DNA of 64,000 nt from Peptoniphilaceae bacterium (GTDB taxonomy: Bacteria; Bacillota; Clostridia; Tissierellales; Peptoniphilaceae). Shown in pieces: positions 36,117 through 45,856 of this stretch (its first letter is position 1; every line of letters begins with the position of its first letter). The stretch covers positions 1 to 64,000 of the forward strand of contig CABJAE010000004.1 of NCBI GenBank assembly GCA_902363535.1, in the 5' to 3' direction. A program made the translations under genes and the position numbers. The notes below the pieces were generated by a model. It saw only the letters and a program-made list of their open reading frames with translations. It ran no database searches and had not been told where the DNA came from.

Positions 36117-38693
36117 TTATTTTCTGATGACGTAATCGTCGCCGTCGATGGCGATTTCCAAATGATCTCCGTCCATAATGTCTCCGGCAATGAGAGCGCG
36201 AGAGAGTTTGGTTTCGATGTGGTTTTGTATATAGCGCTTCACGGGCCGTGCGCCGTAGAGCACATTGTAGGCTTCCGACAAGATTTTGTCTTTGGCTTCG
36301 TCGGTGGCGGCGATGTGAATATCTCTGTCTTCCAGGCGGCTTTCGATTTCCGCGAGATCCGTATCGATGATCCTGACAATTTCTTCCTTCAACAGGGGCT
36401 TAAAGAGGACGATCTCATCCACCCGGTTTAAAAATTCCGGACGGAAGTGTTCTTTCATTTCCCTGTTTACGGCATCTTTCGCTTCCTCGGAGATGGCGCC
36501 GTCTTCCGTAACCCCTTCGATTAAGTCTTGAGAACCGATGTTGGAGGTCATGATGATGACCGTGTTTTTAAAGTCCACGGTGCGGCCTTGGTTGTCGGTT
36601 AAGCGGCCGTCGTCCAACACTTGCAAGAGGATGTTGAAGACGTCGCGGTGGGCTTTTTCGATTTCGTCGAAGAGGATGACGGAGTAGGGCTTTCTACGCA
36701 CAGCCTCGGTGAGTTGGCCGCCTTCGTCGTAGCCCACGTAGCCCGGAGGCGAACCGACCAGGCGAGAGACGCTGTGCTTTTCCATGTATTCGCTCATGTC
36801 GATGCGAATCATGTTCCGTTCGTCGTCGAAGAGGGCTTCGGTCAAGGCCTTGGCCGTTTCCGTTTTGCCTACGCCGGTGGGCCCTAAGAAGATAAAGCTT
36901 CCGATGGGGCGGTTTTGCGCCTTGAGCCCGGCCCGCGCGCGGAGCACGGCGTCGCTTACGGCTTTCGTAGCATCGGCTTGTCCCACGACGCGCTTTTTCA
37001 GGATCTCGTCTAAGTGGAGGAGTTTTTCCCGCTCCGTTTCGGCGAGCTTTGCCACGGGAATGCCCGTCCACTTGCTCACCACTTCGGCGATTTCTTCTTC
37101 GGTGACTTCCTCTTTGATGAGTTTTCCGTCGCCTTTTTCTTTGGTTTGCTCTTGCTTTAACTCTTCTTCCAATTTAGGCAGTTCGCCGTATTTCAAGGCG
37201 GAGAGCTTTTCCAAATCGTAGTTGCGTTCCGCTTCTTCGATTTCGTGGCGCACCCGGTCGATGGCTTCTTTTATATTCTTTTCGCCTTCCAGCTCTTTCT
37301 TTTCCGTTTCCCAACGGGCGATGAGGGCGTCGTAATCGGCCTTTTCTTCGGCCAATTCTTCTTCCAAGGCGGCAAGGCGCTTTTTCGAGGCCTCGTCGGT
37401 TTCTTTCTTTAAGGCTTCCCGCTCGATTTCCAGTTGGAGGATGCGGCGGCGGATTTCATCGATTTCCGTGGGCATGGACTCGATTTCCGTGCGCACCATG
37501 GCGCAGGCTTCGTCCATGAGGTCGATGGCCTTATCGGGCAAAAAGCGATCGGTAATGTAGCGATCGGAAAGCAGGGCCGATTGAATGACGGCCCCGTCGG
37601 AGATGCGAATGCCGTGATAGATTTCGTATTTTTCCTTCAGGCCGCGCAAAATGGAAATGGTATCTTCCACTGTGGGCTCTTGCACTTGCACTTTTTGGAA
37701 GCGCCGCTCGAGGGCCGGATCTTTTTCGATGTACTTGCGGTACTCGTCCAAGGTGGTGGCGCCGATGGTGTGGAGTTCACCTCTGGCGAGCATGGGCTTT
37801 AAGAGATTGCCCGCGTCCATGGCCCCTTCGCTCTTTCCGGCGCCGACGATGTTGTGAATTTCGTCGATAAACATGATGATTTCGCCTTCGGAGCTCTTCA
37901 CTTCGTTTAACACGGCCTTCAGTCGCTCTTCAAATTCGCCGCGGTACTTGGCCCCGGCGATTAAGGCCCCCATGTCCAGGGAGAAGACGGTTTTGTTCTT
38001 CAGGCCGTCGGGGACGTCGCCCGCCACGATTCGTTGGGCCAAGCCTTCGACGATGGCGGTTTTCCCGACGCCGGGCTCGCCGATTAAGACGGGATTGTTT
38101 TTCGTGCGGCGGGAGAGGATGCGGATCACGTGGCGCACTTCGTCGTCACGGCCGATGACCGGGTCCATTTTTCCTTTGGCCGCTTCCGCCGTTAAATCCC
38201 GGCCGAATTTGTTCAAGGCCTCGTAGGTATCTTCGGGATTGTCGCTGGTCACGTGTTGATTGCCGCGAATTTCTTTTAAGGCGCCCATAAAGCTGTCTTC
38301 GTCGATGCCGAATTCCCTAAAGATCCGCTTGTTGTTCACCCCGTCGCCTTTAATCATGGCCAGGTAGAGGTGTTCCACGCTGACGTAGCTGTCGCTTAAG
38401 CGTTTCGCTTCTTTCAGTGCATCGGTTAAGACGCCGTTCATGGCGCTTGAGAGGCGGGGGCTGGCGCCGGTTTGTTTCGAGAGGCGGCCGATTTCCCTGT
38501 CCAAGGCGTTTTCCACTTCCTTGGCGTCCACGCCCATGTAGCTTAATACGCGGGGAATGAGGCCTTCGTCGTCGGATACCAAGGCCTTATTTAAGTGGAG
38601 GACGTCTACCTCCGGGTTTCCGTATTCTTGTGCCAAATTTTGCGCGCTTTCCAACGCGGCCATGCTTTTTTGTGTAAATTTATCAATTTTCAT
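36117..38693 (-). CDS. clpB: ATP-dependent disaggregase ClpB
   Basis: An 858-residue Hsp100 chaperone that, with DnaK, rescues aggregated protein. In order: Clp N-domain repeats (1-145), first AAA+ module with GEPGVGKT near 207, a long coiled-coil M-domain (about 400-525) that marks ClpB rather than ClpC, second AAA+ module with GPTGVGKT near 604, and the C-terminal D2-small domain. It follows a DnaJ-like gene by 32 bases. CtsR-type operators lie upstream of that pair. Confidence 0.96.
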   Translation of the reverse strand: MKIDKFTQKSMAALESAQNLAQEYGNPEVDVLHLNKALVSDDEGLIPRVLSYMGVDAKEVENALDREIGRLSKQTGASPRLSSAMNGVLTDALKEAKRLSDSYVSVEHLYLAMIKGDGVNNKRIFREFGIDEDSFMGALKEIRGNQHVTSDNPEDTYEALNKFGRDLTAEAAKGKMDPVIGRDDEVRHVIRILSRRTKNNPVLIGEPGVGKTAIVEGLAQRIVAGDVPDGLKNKTVFSLDMGALIAGAKYRGEFEERLKAVLNEVKSSEGEIIMFIDEIHNIVGAGKSEGAMDAGNLLKPMLARGELHTIGATTLDEYRKYIEKDPALERRFQKVQVQEPTVEDTISILRGLKEKYEIYHGIRISDGAVIQSALLSDRYITDRFLPDKAIDLMDEACAMVRTEIESMPTEIDEIRRRILQLEIEREALKKETDEASKKRLAALEEELAEEKADYDALIARWETEKKELEGEKNIKEAIDRVRHEIEEAERNYDLEKLSALKYGELPKLEEELKQEQTKEKGDGKLIKEEVTEEEIAEVVSKWTGIPVAKLAETEREKLLHLDEILKKRVVGQADATKAVSDAVLRARAGLKAQNRPIGSFIFLGPTGVGKTETAKALTEALFDDERNMIRIDMSEYMEKHSVSRLVGSPPGYVGYDEGGQLTEAVRRKPYSVILFDEIEKAHRDVFNILLQVLDDGRLTDNQGRTVDFKNTVIIMTSNIGSQDLIEGVTEDGAISEEAKDAVNREMKEHFRPEFLNRVDEIVLFKPLLKEEIVRIIDTDLAEIESRLEDRDIHIAATDEAKDKILSEAYNVLYGARPVKRYIQNHIETKLSRALIAGDIMDGDHLEIAIDGDDYVIRK

Positions 38694-38725
38694 ATGGCAC
38701 TCCTTTCGTGCTTATTATTTTTACT

Positions 38726-39655
38726 TTATTTTTTGTGTTTTTCACTTAATTGTTTGTAGAGCGCTTCTTCTTCCGCGCTTAAATTTTCCGGGTTTACGAT
38801 CACGAAGCGAACGTAGGCGTCGCCGGTGTGGCCCTTTAAATCCTTCAGCCCTTTTTTGGCCAGGCGCAATTTTTGGCCGCCCTTGGTCTTTTCGGGCACG
38901 GTAATGCGAAGCTTTCCGGCGGGGAGATCGCAGGTGATCTTGTCGCCGAAATAGGCTTGCCAGGGATAAATGGCCTGATCCACGACGAGGTCCAGGCCGT
39001 GAATTTCCACGCCCTTCGGTGCCGTGACGTGAATCTTAAAGAGAATGTCGCCGTCGACGCCGAATTTATCGCCGCGCACCTTCAGCTTCTTTCCGTCGGT
39101 AATCCCCGCCGGTACTTTCACGGGAATGTCCACGGCCTTTCCGCCGATGGTCAGGCTCACTTGCCGGTTCACGCCGTTGAAGGCGTCGTCCATGGAGATG
39201 GTGAGATCGGTGCTGTATTGGGTGCGCTGCGGCTTGTGGCTACGCCGCGATCCGCCTTTGAGGTCGCCGAAAATATCCCCCATATTGAAGGTGGTGCTTC
39301 TGCGCTTCGAGCCTGCGCCTGCGCTCGCGCCGCCGAAGAACATATCGAAGAAATCGCTGAAGTCGCCGGCCCCGCCGGTGGTGGTGTAGGTGTAGCCGTA
39401 TTGAGACGGATCGAAATTCATGCCTCCGGAGAAATTGCCGGCACTGCCGAATTGATCGTAGGTCTGCTTCTTCTTCGGATCGGACAAAACTTCGTAGGCC
39501 TCGTTGATTTCCTTAAACTTTTCATGGGCCTTTTTGTCGTCGGGATGAAGGTCCGGGTGATATTGCTTCGCCAGTTTGCGGAAGGCTTTTTTTATCGTTT
39601 TTTGATCGGCGCTTTTATCCACGCCCAATGTCTTGTAATAATCTTTATATTCCAT
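38726..39655 (-). CDS. DnaJ-like (CbpA-type) co-chaperone
   Basis: A 309-residue protein with an N-terminal J-domain (residues 4-70, HPD motif in [11 protein letters not shown]), a Gly/Phe-rich linker and C-terminal substrate-binding domains. The zinc-finger CXXCXGXG repeats of true DnaJ are absent, so this is a CbpA-type class II J-protein. It heads an operon with clpB, preceded by GAGGTG and two CtsR boxes, and probably feeds clients to DnaK/ClpB. Confidence 0.9.
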   Translation of the reverse strand: MEYKDYYKTLGVDKSADQKTIKKAFRKLAKQYHPDLHPDDKKAHEKFKEINEAYEVLSDPKKKQTYDQFGSAGNFSGGMNFDPSQYGYTYTTTGGAGDFSDFFDMFFGGASAGAGSKRRSTTFNMGDIFGDLKGGSRRSHKPQRTQYSTDLTISMDDAFNGVNRQVSLTIGGKAVDIPVKVPAGITDGKKLKVRGDKFGVDGDILFKIHVTAPKGVEIHGLDLVVDQAIYPWQAYFGDKITCDLPAGKLRITVPEKTKGGQKLRLAKKGLKDLKGHTGDAYVRFVIVNPENLSAEEEALYKQLSEKHKK

Positions 39656-39666
39656 AAATCACCTCA

Positions 39667-39683
39667 GTTGACTTTCTTTGACC
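39667..39683 (-). promoter_or_regulatory. CtsR operator 1 (dnaJ-like/clpB)
   Basis: Read leftward GGTCAAAGAAAGTCAAC, the CtsR tandem heptad RGTCAAA-N3-RGTCAAA with one mismatch. It lies just before the ribosome site, downstream of the -10. Confidence 0.75.
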
Positions 39684-39691
39684 TTGATTCC

Positions 39692-39719
39692 ATTATAACA
39701 CCTTCCCAAGGGAATGCAA
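39692..39719 (-). promoter_or_regulatory. Promoter between the CtsR operators
   Basis: Read leftward, TTGCAT and TATAAT lie 16 bases apart, placed between two CtsR boxes. Confidence 0.55.
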
Positions 39720-39726
39720 TAGGTTT

Positions 39727-39743
39727 TTTGACCTTGTTTGACT
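39727..39743 (-). promoter_or_regulatory. CtsR operator 2 (dnaJ-like/clpB)
   Basis: Read leftward AGTCAAACAAGGTCAAA, a perfect match to the CtsR heptad repeat RGTCAAA-N3-RGTCAAA. It lies just upstream of the -35 region. Confidence 0.85.
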
Positions 39744-39767
39744 TTTCTTTTCATTCACGCCTAAAAC

Positions 39768-39796
39768 AAGAAAAGCCCGCATTCAGCAGGCTTCTT
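39768..39796 (-). terminator. Terminator of the FMN reductase gene
   Basis: Read leftward, AAGCCTGC / GCGGGCTT forms a stem followed by TTCTTGTTTT, nine bases past the gene's stop. Confidence 0.6.
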
Positions 39797-39804
39797 GAAT
39801 TCAT

Positions 39805-40353
39805 TTAAAATCGTTCCGCGTGGGTCACAAAGGCATCGACGAAGCCTTGCAGGAAGTCTTCCGTGTCTTTGACCAATGCCCCTTCTTTGTCGAAGAGCTC
39901 GTGAACGGAGGCCAAATACACTTCCGGCTGTTGCAGGGGAATGAGGTCGACGAAGATCAGATTTTGACGCAAACTGAAATTTGCCGCCATGCCGCCGGAT
40001 GAGCCCACGCTGGCGCTTACGACGGCCGCGGGCTTTGTGCCCCATTTGCTCTTGCCATAGGGGCGGCTCGCCACGTCGATGGCGTTTTTAATGGCCGGCG
40101 CGCAGAGACGATTGTATTCCGGCGTAAAGAAAATGTAGCCGTCTTTTTCTTCCACTTCTTTTCGGAAGCGGCCGTAGCTTTCCGGTTCGTTTTTCTCTTT
40201 TTCGTAGTCTTCGTTGTATAAGGGCAGATCGCTGATTTCGATAAATTCAGCCTCATAGCCTTCCGGGAACATGGCTTTCACTTTTTCTGCGACTTTTCTG
40301 TTCCAGGACTCTTTTCTGAGCGAGCCCACGATTAAGCCGATTTTTTTCGTCAT
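39805..40353 (-). CDS. NADPH-dependent FMN reductase-family protein
   Basis: A 182-residue flavodoxin-like reductase with the family signature GLIVGSLRKESWNRKVAEKV (FMN-phosphate loop) and FFTPEYNRLCAPAIKNAIDV. Similar enzymes reduce quinones, azo dyes or chromate using NAD(P)H; the physiological substrate cannot be told. Monocistronic by context. Confidence 0.88.
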   Translation of the reverse strand: MTKKIGLIVGSLRKESWNRKVAEKVKAMFPEGYEAEFIEISDLPLYNEDYEKEKNEPESYGRFRKEVEEKDGYIFFTPEYNRLCAPAIKNAIDVASRPYGKSKWGTKPAAVVSASVGSSGGMAANFSLRQNLIFVDLIPLQQPEVYLASVHELFDKEGALVKDTEDFLQGFVDAFVTHAERF

Positions 40354-40422
40354 GGGAAACTCCTTTTCTTTCTCAAAACTGTGCTTTTTTCATTTATATC
40401 CGAAAGAAAAGAAAATTAAACA

Positions 40423-40887
40423 TTACCGGTCCACGTAGCGCTTTAAGTCCCGTTCAATGTCCCGTTTCTTCATGGCTTCCCGTTTGTCATGAAGCTTCTT
40501 GCCCTTGGCTTCGGCGATGGAAATCTTTACTCGGCCCCGCGTCAAGTGTACGTTCAAAGGCACGATGGTAAATCCCTCCTGCTCCGTGGCCTTGGCCAGC
40601 TGGGCGATTTCTCTTTTGTGCATAAGGAGCTTGCGCTTTCTCAAGGGATCCAAGTTAAAGCGGTTGCCTTGTTCGTAGGGGGCCACGTGCATGCCTTCGA
40701 TGAAGATCTCGCCCCCTTCGATGGAGCAGTAGGCTTCTTTTATAGCCACACTGCCCTTGCGAATGCTCTTTACCTCCGTCCCCTTCAAGGCGATGCCCGC
40801 CTCGTAGGTGGTTCCGATGTGGTATTCGTGAAAGGCTTTTTTATTGTTTGCCAAATAGTCTCCGCCGGTATTCTTCTTTTTAGCCAC
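40423..40887 (-). CDS. smpB: SsrA-binding protein SmpB
   Basis: A 154-residue tmRNA partner needed for trans-translation. It has NKKAFHEYHIGTTYEAGIAL, GTEVKSIRKGSVAIKEAYCS and the C-terminal tail region HDKREAMKKRDIERDLKRYV. It starts at GTG with AGGAGG seven bases upstream, overlapping the rnr stop. No tmRNA gene was recognised nearby. Confidence 0.95.
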   Translation of the reverse strand: MAKKKNTGGDYLANNKKAFHEYHIGTTYEAGIALKGTEVKSIRKGSVAIKEAYCSIEGGEIFIEGMHVAPYEQGNRFNLDPLRKRKLLMHKREIAQLAKATEQEGFTIVPLNVHLTRGRVKISIAEAKGKKLHDKREAMKKRDIERDLKRYVDR

Positions 40888-42991
40888 GGGCGTCCTCCTC
40901 TAATTGAAAGTCGATGCGCCCCAATATGGGATCGGCGCCGGCCACGACGATGCGCATGGGATCGCCCATGTGAATGCTTTTTTTCGTCCGCTCGCCCACG
41001 GCCACGTAGTGATCCTCGTCGAAACGATAGAAGTCGTCCATGGAGGCGTAGCCGATGAGGCCTTCCACCGTGTTGTCCAGTTCGCAGAAAATGCCGAATG
41101 AAGTAATCCCCGACACTTTCGCGTCGAAGCTTTCCCCGATGTGATCGGCCATGTATTGGGCCATCTTCACATCCACCACCTTGCGCTCCGCTTCTTGGGC
41201 GATTTTTTCCGTAGCGGAAATGTGATCGGCAATGTCCGGGAAAGTTTTATTGTAGTGGTCGATGAGTTTCGTGTCCAGAACGTGGTTCAGATCCTGCTTA
41301 ATGACCCGGTGGATGGTCAAATCCGCATAACGGCGAATGGGCGAAGTGAAGTGGGAGTAGTACTTGGCGGCGAGACCGAAGTGGCCGGCGAGTTCCTCGC
41401 TGTAGCGGGCCTTTTGCATGCTACGAAGCACCATGGTTTGAACCAATGCCTCTTCGTCTTTTCCCTTGCAGGCCAAGGTCAGCTTTTGAATGTCCTTGGG
41501 ATGAACGTCTTTGGTGAGATCCAAGTGGTAGCCGAAGGGGCGAATCACTGCGTTTAACAGGGTGAGCTTTTCAGCATCCGGCTCTTCGTGGATGCGGTAG
41601 AGGAAGGGCAGTTTCTTTTTGTGGTAGGCCTCCGACACGGTTTCGTTGGCGAGGAGCATAAATTCCTCGATTAAGTCGTTGGCGTCCCGATGATCCACCA
41701 GGCCGATGTGGGTGGGGTGGCCGTCGGCGTCCAGCTCGATGGCCGGCTCTTCGAAGGAAAAGTCAATATTTCCCCGCTTATCCCGCATTTTTTTGCGATT
41801 CTTGGCGATGGTGTTTAAGGTCGTGAGCTCTTCCGTAAGATCCTCCAGGGATTCGTGGACCTTGCCGTCTTCCAAAAAGTCGCTGACATTGGAGTAGATC
41901 AGGCGGCGATCGCTGTTGATCACCGTTTCGGCGATGTGGTAATTGTACACCGTGCCCTTGTCATCTAATTCAAAGATCACGCTTAAACAGAGGCGATCCA
42001 CTCCTTCGTTCAGGGAACAGATACCGTTGGAGAGAGCCTTGGGGAGCATGGGAAGCACTTCGCTTAAAAGATACACGCTGTTGCCCCGATGGAGGGCCTC
42101 CCGGTCCAGGGGGCTGTTTGCCCGCACGTATTCCGCCACGTCGGCGATGTGCACGCCCACTTCCCAATGGCCGCCTTTCATGGGCCGCACGCTCAAAGCG
42201 TCGTCAAAGTCCTTGGAATCGGCACCGTCGATGGTAAAGGTGGGCGCGTCGCGGAAATCTTCCCTGCCGGCCACGGCGGAAAGGCTCACTTTTTGGGGAA
42301 TGGCGTCGGCCTCTTCGATGACGTCTCGCGGAAATTCCAGATCCAGGCCCATGGCGTAGGCGATGGAGAGGATGTCCACGTTTTTGTCGTCGGGATAGCC
42401 CAGAACTTCCACGATTTTCCCCTCGGCCTTTTTGTTGGGTTCCGGATACTTTTCAATATCCACCACGACTTTTTGGCCGTCTTCCGCGCCGTTTTTCCAT
42501 TTTTTCGGAATGAAGATGTCGTCGGGAATTTTCTTGTCGTCGGGGGTGACGAAGCCGAAGCGCATGGCGTCGTCGAAAACGCCTACGATGCGGTGATTGG
42601 CTCGCTCCAACACGGCGACGACGCGGCCTTCATCGCCCTTGTCCGGATCCTTCGGGGGAATTTTTTCCACGAGGACCCGGTCCTTGTTCATGGCGGAGTT
42701 TACCTTGGTGCGGTGAATGTACAAATCCTCCATGTCCTCGTCGTCGGGAACGAAGAAGCCGAAGCCCTTGTCGTTGCCTTCGAAGGTGCCGGTCATGAGT
42801 CCGACGCGAAGGCTGGCGTGGTAATTTTTATCCTCGTCCCGGTAAAGGGTGCCGTCTTTTACCATATCCTTTAAAAGGCCCTTCATTTCCTTTTGCAGAT
42901 TGTCGTTGACGTCCAGGGCGCGGAAAATTTCCCGCTTGCTCAATCCGTCGTTTTTTTCCAAAGCCTCCAGTACCCGGTCTCGAATAGTCAT
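40880..42991 (-). CDS. rnr: Ribonuclease R
   Basis: A 703-residue 3'-5' exoribonuclease. In order: N-terminal winged helix (1-65, LSKREIFRALDVND), cold-shock domains, the RNB catalytic domain with DGADSKDFDDALSV (metal-binding Asp residues), and a C-terminal S1 domain (about 620-700). It shares an operon with smpB, as in many Firmicutes, where both act in tmRNA-linked RNA and protein quality control. Confidence 0.95.
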   Translation of the reverse strand: MTIRDRVLEALEKNDGLSKREIFRALDVNDNLQKEMKGLLKDMVKDGTLYRDEDKNYHASLRVGLMTGTFEGNDKGFGFFVPDDEDMEDLYIHRTKVNSAMNKDRVLVEKIPPKDPDKGDEGRVVAVLERANHRIVGVFDDAMRFGFVTPDDKKIPDDIFIPKKWKNGAEDGQKVVVDIEKYPEPNKKAEGKIVEVLGYPDDKNVDILSIAYAMGLDLEFPRDVIEEADAIPQKVSLSAVAGREDFRDAPTFTIDGADSKDFDDALSVRPMKGGHWEVGVHIADVAEYVRANSPLDREALHRGNSVYLLSEVLPMLPKALSNGICSLNEGVDRLCLSVIFELDDKGTVYNYHIAETVINSDRRLIYSNVSDFLEDGKVHESLEDLTEELTTLNTIAKNRKKMRDKRGNIDFSFEEPAIELDADGHPTHIGLVDHRDANDLIEEFMLLANETVSEAYHKKKLPFLYRIHEEPDAEKLTLLNAVIRPFGYHLDLTKDVHPKDIQKLTLACKGKDEEALVQTMVLRSMQKARYSEELAGHFGLAAKYYSHFTSPIRRYADLTIHRVIKQDLNHVLDTKLIDHYNKTFPDIADHISATEKIAQEAERKVVDVKMAQYMADHIGESFDAKVSGITSFGIFCELDNTVEGLIGYASMDDFYRFDEDHYVAVGERTKKSIHMGDPMRIVVAGADPILGRIDFQLEEDARG

Positions 42992-43006
42992 AATGCCTCC
43001 TTTGGC

Positions 43007-44179
43007 TTACAGTTTGCTACCGTAGGTGGTTTTCGTAAACAAATTGGATTCGTAGCTGTAAGTGGTGTCCTTGCGTTCCTTTGCGCGAATTTCGCCCAGT
43101 TCGATGACTCGATTCAACAGCTCGGCGAAGGGAATGCCCACAGGCTCCCACAAGTAAAAGCCCATGGATCCCGGCAGGGTGTTGATTTCATTGACCACCG
43201 GACCGGCTTCGGTGACGAGAAAGTCGATCCGCGCCGTGCCGCAGGCGTCGATGGCGGTAAAGGCGCTTTTCGCCAAGTCTTCGATTTTTTTCTTTAAGTC
43301 CTCGTCCACATCGGCCGGGCAGTTTCTCGCATTCTTCCCCTTGCTCGGGCCGGTCTTTTTGCCGCCGCCCACGTATTTGTCGTCGAAGCTCAAGAGATCC
43401 TTCCAGCCCACGGGCTCTTCCAGTGCCGATGCGATCACGTCTCCTGCGTAGCCCATGACGGCGCAGTTGATTTCCCGGGGATTTTCCGCAGCCTTTTCGA
43501 CCAAGATCTTCCGGTCGTAGCTCGCGGCGAGATCCATGGCATCGTCAAGCGCTGCGGCTTCTTTTACCTTCGTAATGCCGATGGAGGAGCCCAAGTTTAC
43601 GGGTTTCACGAAAACGGGATAGCCCAGTTCGGCGACGGCCTTTTTCACATCGTCTTTTTCTTCGCGCCACTGGCGGCGATAAAAACATTTCCCTTCCATG
43701 ACGGGAATATCATGGGCGCGGAAGACGTCTTTCATGATTTTTTTGTCCATGCCCACGGCGGCGGAGAGGGTGGAGCAGCCGATGTAGGGAATGTCCATGG
43801 TGTCGAAATAGCCTTGAATGGATCCGTCTTCGCCGAAGGTGCCGTGAAGGGCTACAAACACCATGTCCACGTCGGCGTAGACTTCTTCTTTCATGCCGCC
43901 TTTGGAAAAGAGGCCGCCTTTTTCCTCGACTTGTCTATAAAGTTTTCCGCCTCGACCTGCCTTAAAGTAGACCTCGTAGGCGTCATCGAAATTTCCCTCT
44001 TTAAAGGTTTTGAAATTCGACAGACTTTCCCCGCCTAAAAACTTGCCGTCCTTGGTGATGTAGACGGGCACAGCCTCGTATTTGGATTTATCTAAATTTT
44101 CGATCACTTGCATGCCGGTAATGACGCTGACTTCGTGTTCCACACTACGTCCGCCGAAAAATACAGCGATTGTTTTCAT
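43007..44179 (-). CDS. ddl: D-alanine--D-alanine ligase
   Basis: A 390-residue ATP-grasp enzyme making the D-Ala-D-Ala unit of peptidoglycan. It has FFGGRSVEHEVSVITG, HGTFGEDGSIQGYFDTM, a grasp-fold lysine in FVKPNLGSSIGI-like sequence (here FVKPVNLGSSIGITKV) and the metal-binding NEINTLPGSMGFYLWE. The omega loop carries SFDDKYVGGGKKTGP, a variant form shared with some clostridial Ddl proteins. It is somewhat longer than E. coli DdlB, with an Arg/Lys-rich C-terminal extension. No vanH or vanX is adjacent, so it is read as the housekeeping ligase. Confidence 0.93.
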   Translation of the reverse strand: MKTIAVFFGGRSVEHEVSVITGMQVIENLDKSKYEAVPVYITKDGKFLGGESLSNFKTFKEGNFDDAYEVYFKAGRGGKLYRQVEEKGGLFSKGGMKEEVYADVDMVFVALHGTFGEDGSIQGYFDTMDIPYIGCSTLSAAVGMDKKIMKDVFRAHDIPVMEGKCFYRRQWREEKDDVKKAVAELGYPVFVKPVNLGSSIGITKVKEAAALDDAMDLAASYDRKILVEKAAENPREINCAVMGYAGDVIASALEEPVGWKDLLSFDDKYVGGGKKTGPSKGKNARNCPADVDEDLKKKIEDLAKSAFTAIDACGTARIDFLVTEAGPVVNEINTLPGSMGFYLWEPVGIPFAELLNRVIELGEIRAKERKDTTYSYESNLFTKTTYGSKL

Positions 44180-44279
44180 AATGCACGTTCTCCCTTCGTG
44201 GTAATTCTTTTTTTATTCTATCATAGACGGCGCGGGGAATAATAAAGATCCGTGAAGATTGCGTAAAAAAGATGCACAG

Positions 44280-44303
44280 AAAAAGCGGCCCGAAAGCCGC
44301 TTT
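44280..44303 (-). terminator. Terminator of the MurF-like ligase gene
   Basis: Read leftward, AAAGCGGC and GCCGCTTT form a stem followed by further T. It separates this gene from ddl, which must have its own promoter in the 100 bases that follow. Confidence 0.75.
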
Positions 44304-44308
44304 CTATA

Positions 44309-45847
44309 TTATTCGTCGTAGGAATCAGGAAGGTCGTTTTCGAAGAGCACCACGTCGCCCACTGTGGCCACATGGCCCAAGGAAGCCGTGGCCTCATCGA
44401 GATTTTTCGCCACGATCATCTTCTCTTCGCCAAAGCCCGCGTCCATCAAGCCCTTTTGAATGGGCGCCGTGCGCTTTTTGCCCACGAGAATGGCCACGTC
44501 GCAGACCCCTGCGATTTCCTTGCCCAGTTTGTAATTCTCTTCCTCTTCCATATCGCCGAGTTCCACCATGCCCGGGGTGACGATGATCTTCTTGCCCTTT
44601 TCGAATTGACCGAGCACATCCAGCGCCGCCCGGGCGCCTACGGGATTGGAGTTAAAGGCGTCGTCGATGACGATGATCCCCGTGCCCCCGTCGACGATGT
44701 TCAGGCGGTGTTCCACCGGTTCCACTTTGCCGATGCCACGAGCCACGGCCTCCGGCTCCATGCCCAACACGTAGCCCACGCTTGCAGCGGCGAGAAGATT
44801 GGAGATATTGTGCTTGCCTAAAAGCTTCGTTTCCGCCCTTACCTCGCCCTTGTCCTTAAAGCCCAAAGTAAAGGAGCTGCCCCGCTCGTGAACGGCGATG
44901 TCTTTCGCATAAACATCCAGCTTGTCGATGGCTTCCATGCCGTAGCGAATGGTGCGTTTTTTCGTCTTGTCCGCCAAGGGCTTCACGTAGTCGTTGTCGT
45001 AATTAAAAATGGCGATGTCGTCGTCGGCCAAGGCTTCGATGAGCTCGTACTTGGTCTTTTGAATGTTTTCGATAGTCTTAAACAGATGCATGTGGGTGGG
45101 CCCGATGGCGGTAATAATCCCGATGGAGGGTTGCACCAGCTCCGCCACTTCGGCGATTTCTCCGGGCTCTTTGGCGCCGAGCTCGGCGAGGAAGATCTCG
45201 TCCTTTTCGTCCAATTCGTTGTTGATGACCTTGGAAAGGCCCATGGGCGTGTTGTAAGAAGAAGGCGTGTTTTGCACGACAAAGGCCTCTTCAAGGACGG
45301 TGGAGGTGATAAATTTCGTGGAGGTCTTGCCGAAACTACCCGTAATGCCTACCACTTGCAGGCCCTTTTCCTTCAAATCCCGCACCTTTTTCTGCGCCGC
45401 GTCGTAAAAGCCCTGATTGATCTTCATTTCCTTGGGATAATTGATGCGATTGGCATAAATCAAGATGGCGTATTGGAAATAATAAATCCCCACACAGAAA
45501 ATGGCAAAGACCACCGTCGCCAAGGTAGGCGACACACCGTAGGCGGCCACGGAGGCTAGAAGCGCCACAATGAGGAGCAGGCGATTCAATAAGCGATGTA
45601 CATTAAAGAGCCGCGTGGCCCGATCCGTCATCACCAGAGGCGTCTTTTCCGAGGTGGGTGCGTAGCGGAACGCTTTAATCTTGTCGCCGTTTGCGCGAAT
45701 CCACGCCTTGTATTCCCCTTCGTTGTAGCCTTCCAACTGAAGCATGTGCAGGGGATAGAGGGCCCGCTCGTTAAACACCTTGTAGAGCGCGAAGCTCAGC
45801 GCCAGGTAAATGGCCAAAAAGATCACGAAAGAAACTGAATGATACAT
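44309..45847 (-). CDS. Membrane-anchored MurF-like Mur ligase
   Basis: A 512-residue protein. Three membrane helices occupy about 3-24, 86-104 and 107-132. The Mur ligase central domain begins with the ATP loop GITGSFGKTSTK at 168-179; the MurF-type C-terminal domain has IDDAFNSNPVGARAALDVLG and PGMVELGDMEEEENYKLGKE. The usual N-terminal UDP-MurNAc-peptide domain of MurF is absent, its place taken by the membrane segments. It probably adds D-Ala-D-Ala or a similar group to a membrane-associated muropeptide, but this is inferred. It lies 9 bases after an alpha/beta hydrolase gene and upstream of ddl. Confidence 0.8.
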   Translation of the reverse strand: MYHSVSFVIFLAIYLALSFALYKVFNERALYPLHMLQLEGYNEGEYKAWIRANGDKIKAFRYAPTSEKTPLVMTDRATRLFNVHRLLNRLLLIVALLASVAAYGVSPTLATVVFAIFCVGIYYFQYAILIYANRINYPKEMKINQGFYDAAQKKVRDLKEKGLQVVGITGSFGKTSTKFITSTVLEEAFVVQNTPSSYNTPMGLSKVINNELDEKDEIFLAELGAKEPGEIAEVAELVQPSIGIITAIGPTHMHLFKTIENIQKTKYELIEALADDDIAIFNYDNDYVKPLADKTKKRTIRYGMEAIDKLDVYAKDIAVHERGSSFTLGFKDKGEVRAETKLLGKHNISNLLAAASVGYVLGMEPEAVARGIGKVEPVEHRLNIVDGGTGIIVIDDAFNSNPVGARAALDVLGQFEKGKKIIVTPGMVELGDMEEEENYKLGKEIAGVCDVAILVGKKRTAPIQKGLMDAGFGEEKMIVAKNLDEATASLGHVATVGDVVLFENDLPDSYDE

Positions 45848-45856
45848 AGAGACTCC

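Noticed and set aside
40353..40423. tmRNA gene next to smpB
   Set aside because: The adjacent intergenic stretches are too short for ssrA and show no tRNA-like ends.
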